This document shows positions 13,863 to 15,006 of a stretch of 15,006 nt of DNA, piece by piece (within the stretch, counting starts at the first letter, position 1; every line of letters begins with the position of its first letter). The notes beneath the pieces were generated by a model. The model was not told the DNA's origin, ran no database searches, and was given only the letters and a program-made list of their open reading frames with translations. The stretch comes from RGIG6353 sp045531285. GTDB lineage: Bacteria > Bacillota > Clostridia > Oscillospirales > SIG627. A program made the translations under genes and the position numbers. The stretch lies in the NCBI GenBank assembly GCA_045531285.1, contig JAZSDT010000040.1, forward strand, positions 1 to 15,006, in the 5' to 3' direction.

Positions 13863-13939
13863 TGGTCGAGATGACAAGATTCGAACTTGCGGCCTCTGCG
13901 TCCCGAACGCACCGCTCTACCAAACTGAGCCACATCTCG
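13863..13939 (-). tRNA. tRNA-Pro (anticodon CGG)
   Basis: 77 nt including an encoded CCA. The acceptor CGAGATG pairs with CATCTCG, with C1-G72 as is typical for bacterial tRNA-Pro. The D stem is GCTC/GAGC, the anticodon loop TTCGGGA gives CGG, and the T arm is GCAAG-TTCGAAT-CTTGT. The anticodon stem GTGCG/CGCAG has four pairs and a G27-G43 mismatch. It reads codon CCG. It has its own promoter and terminator. Confidence 0.95.
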
Positions 13940-13954
13940 CTACTCGCAGGACTT

Positions 13955-13983
13955 AGTATATCACAAAATAAATTTTAAGTCAA
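13955..13983 (-). promoter_or_regulatory. Promoter of tRNA-Pro gene
   Basis: On the minus strand TTGACT (13983-13978), 17 bases, TATACT (13960-13955) preceded by TGA (extended -10). The predicted start is about ten bases before the mature tRNA. Confidence 0.8.
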
Positions 13984-14004
13984 TGGCTTTTGGTAAAAAT
14001 ATAT

Positions 14005-14032
14005 GGGCGATTTATTCATCGCCCAATTTTTT
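14005..14032. terminator. Intrinsic terminator preceding repeat copy 6
   Basis: GGGCGAT (14005-14011) pairs with ATCGCCC (14018-14024), followed by AATTTTTT on the plus strand. On the minus strand it is followed by ATATATTTTT, so it may also end the transcript of the DtxR-family gene. Repeat copy 6 starts at the plus-strand T-run. Confidence 0.75.
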
Positions 14033-14138
14033 ATATACTAGGAAATTGCATTAAAACAGCCTCGCCGTTTCGCATTGTAGGGATATACCTGATGGTTACG
14101 GTAGGCGAGATTTGCCGGCGGTCGCTGACCGCTTTTTT
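14033..14138 (+). repeat. Terminator-tailed repeat element, copy 6
   Basis: Starts ATATACTAGGAAATTGC at the T-run of the terminator at 14005-14032. It has the CTCGCC/GGCGAG arms and ends in the hairpin GGCGGTC-GCT-GACCGCT (14117-14133) with six T's. The outer A-T pair of other copies is a G-T wobble here. Confidence 0.9.
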
Positions 14139-14243
14139 ATTTACTAGGAAATAGTATTAAATCAACCTCGCCGTTTTACGTTGTATGGTTTACTCAAAGG
14201 TTACGATAGGCGAGCATCGCCGGCGGTCGCTGACCGCTTTTTT
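14139..14243 (+). repeat. Terminator-tailed repeat element, copy 7
   Basis: Abuts copy 6. CTCGCC (14167-14172) and GGCGAG (14209-14214) arms are present, the hairpin is at 14222-14238, and six T's follow. The antisense strand from the hairpin to TTACG (14201) encodes the last residues and the stop codon of the DtxR-family gene. Confidence 0.9.
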
Positions 14244-14596
14244 ATGAAATTTTTTATTGTCGATATTGTTTCGTCGCTTATGACGTGTTCTATTTTACAG
14301 GCATCATCCGAGGCAATATCCTCAGGAACTCCAATATGCTCTAAAAACTGAGTCAGCAGTGTGTGACGTTCAAATATTTTTTGAGCTGTAACACGCCCTT
14401 CGTTAGTTAAGGTGAGCGTACCGTCCTTAGCCATCAAAAGAAGTCCGTTACGCTTGAGAATGCCTACAGCACGGCTGACACTGGGCTTTGAATATCCCAT
14501 ATGCTCGGCAACGTCGATGCTTCTCACGTTTCCAAGCTTTTCGGAAAGAACGTATATGGTTTCAAGATACATTTCGGCTGATTCGTGCAGTCCCAT
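14201..14596 (-). CDS. DtxR/MntR family metal-dependent regulator
   Basis: Metal-responsive transcriptional repressor, 131 aa from the ATG at 14596 (8 bases after AGGAGG; a GTG at 14605 overlaps that site). The winged helix-turn-helix occupies about 1-65 (MYLETIYVLSEKLGNVRSIDVAEHMGYSKPSVSRAVGILKRNG, with recognition helix SKPSVSRAVGIL). The metal-binding and dimerisation part follows, with ERHTLLTQFLEHIGV, DDACKIEHVIS and candidate ligands Cys/Glu/His. No SH3-like third domain, as in MntR-type short members. The final residues, from KKRSATAGDARLS, come from repeat copy 7, and its TAA ends the gene. Position divergent from feoA, which has DtxR-type boxes, makes iron-responsive control of feoA the likely job. 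Confidence 0.88.
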   Translation of the reverse strand: MGLHESAEMYLETIYVLSEKLGNVRSIDVAEHMGYSKPSVSRAVGILKRNGLLLMAKDGTLTLTNEGRVTAQKIFERHTLLTQFLEHIGVPEDIASDDACKIEHVISDETISTIKNFIKKRSATAGDARLS

Positions 14597-14623
14597 TTGC
14601 AACACCTCCTTATAGTTTTGTAC

Positions 14624-14652
14624 ATTATAACATAAAACAAGGCGATTTGCAA
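14624..14652 (-). promoter_or_regulatory. Promoter of DtxR-family gene
   Basis: On the minus strand TTGCAA (14652-14647), 17 bases, TATAAT (14629-14624), with the AAGGAGG ribosome site following. No TTAG..CTAA box overlaps it, so autoregulation is not evident. Confidence 0.7.
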
Positions 14653-14713
14653 GGTCTGTTTGGGAAAAACTTAAAAAATCACAGTGAAATAAGGTAAAAT
14701 TTTGAAAAAACTA

Positions 14714-14742
14714 TTGACAAATTATATAGTTGGTGATAATAT
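14714..14742 (+). promoter_or_regulatory. Promoter of feoA
   Basis: TTGACA (14714-14719, consensus), 17 bases, TAATAT (14737-14742). The predicted start is near 14749, just before the first regulator box. Confidence 0.75.
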
Positions 14743-14752
14743 AATACAGAAG

Positions 14753-14766
14753 TTAGCGAAGGCTAA
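14753..14766. promoter_or_regulatory. DtxR-type box 1 upstream of feoA
   Basis: TTAGCGAAGGCTAA has perfect 5-base arms TTAGC/GCTAA and the TTAG...CTAA frame of DtxR/IdeR-type operators. It lies at the start of the predicted transcript, a position suited to repression. Confidence 0.7.
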
Positions 14767-14785
14767 TTTGTTGTTTTTTTAAAAG

Positions 14786-14799
14786 TTAGCCTTGCCTAA
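14786..14799. promoter_or_regulatory. DtxR-type box 2 in the feoA leader
   Basis: TTAGCCTTGCCTAA has TTAG/CTAA arms and an internal C..G match. Its start is 33 bases (about three helical turns) after box 1, so the two dimer sites would lie on the same face of the DNA. Confidence 0.65.
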
Positions 14800-14827
14800 T
14801 CACAGTGAAAAGAACCGAGGGATGAAA

Positions 14828-15006
14828 ATGAACTTACTGAATGCTGAAGAGGGAAAAGAGTACATAATTCAGCAGATAGAAACAGATGACGAAGAGCTTG
14901 ACGCTTTTCTGTTTTCTTTGGGGTGTTACAGTGGAGAACCCATAACGGTAGTGTCTCATCTCAAGGGTGGATGCGTTGTGTCCATCAAGGATGGCAGATA
15001 CAATAT
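14828..15006 (+). CDS. feoA: FeoA ferrous iron transport protein A (partial)
   Basis: Start of a small SH3-like protein that assists the FeoB ferrous-iron transporter; the window ends after about 59 codons. The ATG at 14828 follows GAGGGA by 5 bases; ATG 14822 is in frame but overlaps that site. The sequence MNLLNAEEGKEYIIQQI, then LGCYSGEPITVVSHLKGG and VSIKDGRYN, matches FeoA (beta strand, Leu-Gly turn, PITVV strand). A feoB gene is expected downstream outside the window. Two DtxR-type boxes precede it and the DtxR-family gene is divergent. Confidence 0.9.
   Translation, partial: MNLLNAEEGKEYIIQQIETDDEELDAFLFSLGCYSGEPITVVSHLKGGCVVSIKDGRYN

Noticed and set aside
14033..14243. Integron attC sites or a class C group II intron
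   Set aside because: The units lack intron domains and attC core sites. They resemble intron insertion only in lying after terminators. No integrase or reverse transcriptase is visible.
14749..14827. Riboswitch in the feoA leader
   Set aside because: The leader is short and is accounted for by two DtxR-type boxes; no known riboswitch core is seen.

Overview
The window looks like chromosome of an anaerobic, low-to-moderate GC Clostridia bacterium, most likely an uncultured Oscillospiraceae-like gut or rumen lineage. This rests on the cdaA-cdaR pair, the COG2509 flavoprotein, the PrdX-type editing protein, a DUF3343/class V aminotransferase pair, strong AGGAGG ribosome sites with frequent TTG/GTG starts, and a DtxR-family regulator divergent from feoA. 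The genus is not determined.

Layout. 1-342: three tandem copies of a ~105-bp repeat. 341-1456 (-): an FkbM-type methyltransferase, divergent from 1539-3508 (+), an orphan phage-tail-like cassette (coiled-coil tail protein plus two small holin/XhlA-like membrane proteins) that ends at a strong terminator and a fourth, diverged repeat copy. 3495-9664 (-): a probable six-gene operon, in transcription order cdaA, cdaR, COG2509 flavoprotein, RseC-like membrane protein, PrdX-like prolyl-tRNA editing protein, and an S8 subtilase homologue. 9836-12041 (+): a DUF3343 protein, a cysteine-desulfurase-like PLP enzyme, and a ZIP metal transporter. 12200-13616 (-): a PAP2 phosphatase-like protein behind a PlsC-like acyltransferase. 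13863-13939 (-): tRNA-Pro(CGG). 14033-14243: two more repeat copies. 14201-14596 (-): a DtxR-family metal regulator, divergent from feoA (14828 to the window end), whose leader carries two DtxR-type boxes.

The most unusual signal is the repeat family: seven recognisable copies at four loci, plus one possible remnant. Each copy is 104-108 bp, has an internal CTCGCC/GGCGAG pairing, and ends in a GC-rich hairpin followed by a T-run. Wherever the upstream flank is visible, a copy starts exactly at the T-run of another intrinsic-terminator hairpin, either a host terminator or the previous copy. The family therefore seems to target, or be retained behind, terminators and to recreate its own target, which would explain the tandem arrays. 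The hairpin end always lies at the 3' end of an opposing gene. In two cases (DtxR regulator, subtilase) the C-terminal tail of that gene is encoded by the antisense strand of the element, giving related peptides ending or passing through ARLS. Paired substitutions between the two arms of the terminal hairpin suggest that its structure is maintained.

Other points of interest are a subtilase homologue lacking the usual catalytic Asp, with a terminator-like hairpin over its first codons; three ATGTCA direct repeats at exactly 10-bp spacing in the divergent tail-protein promoter; a perfect 24-bp palindrome upstream of the lipid genes; and an acyltransferase with a non-canonical HX4D motif.
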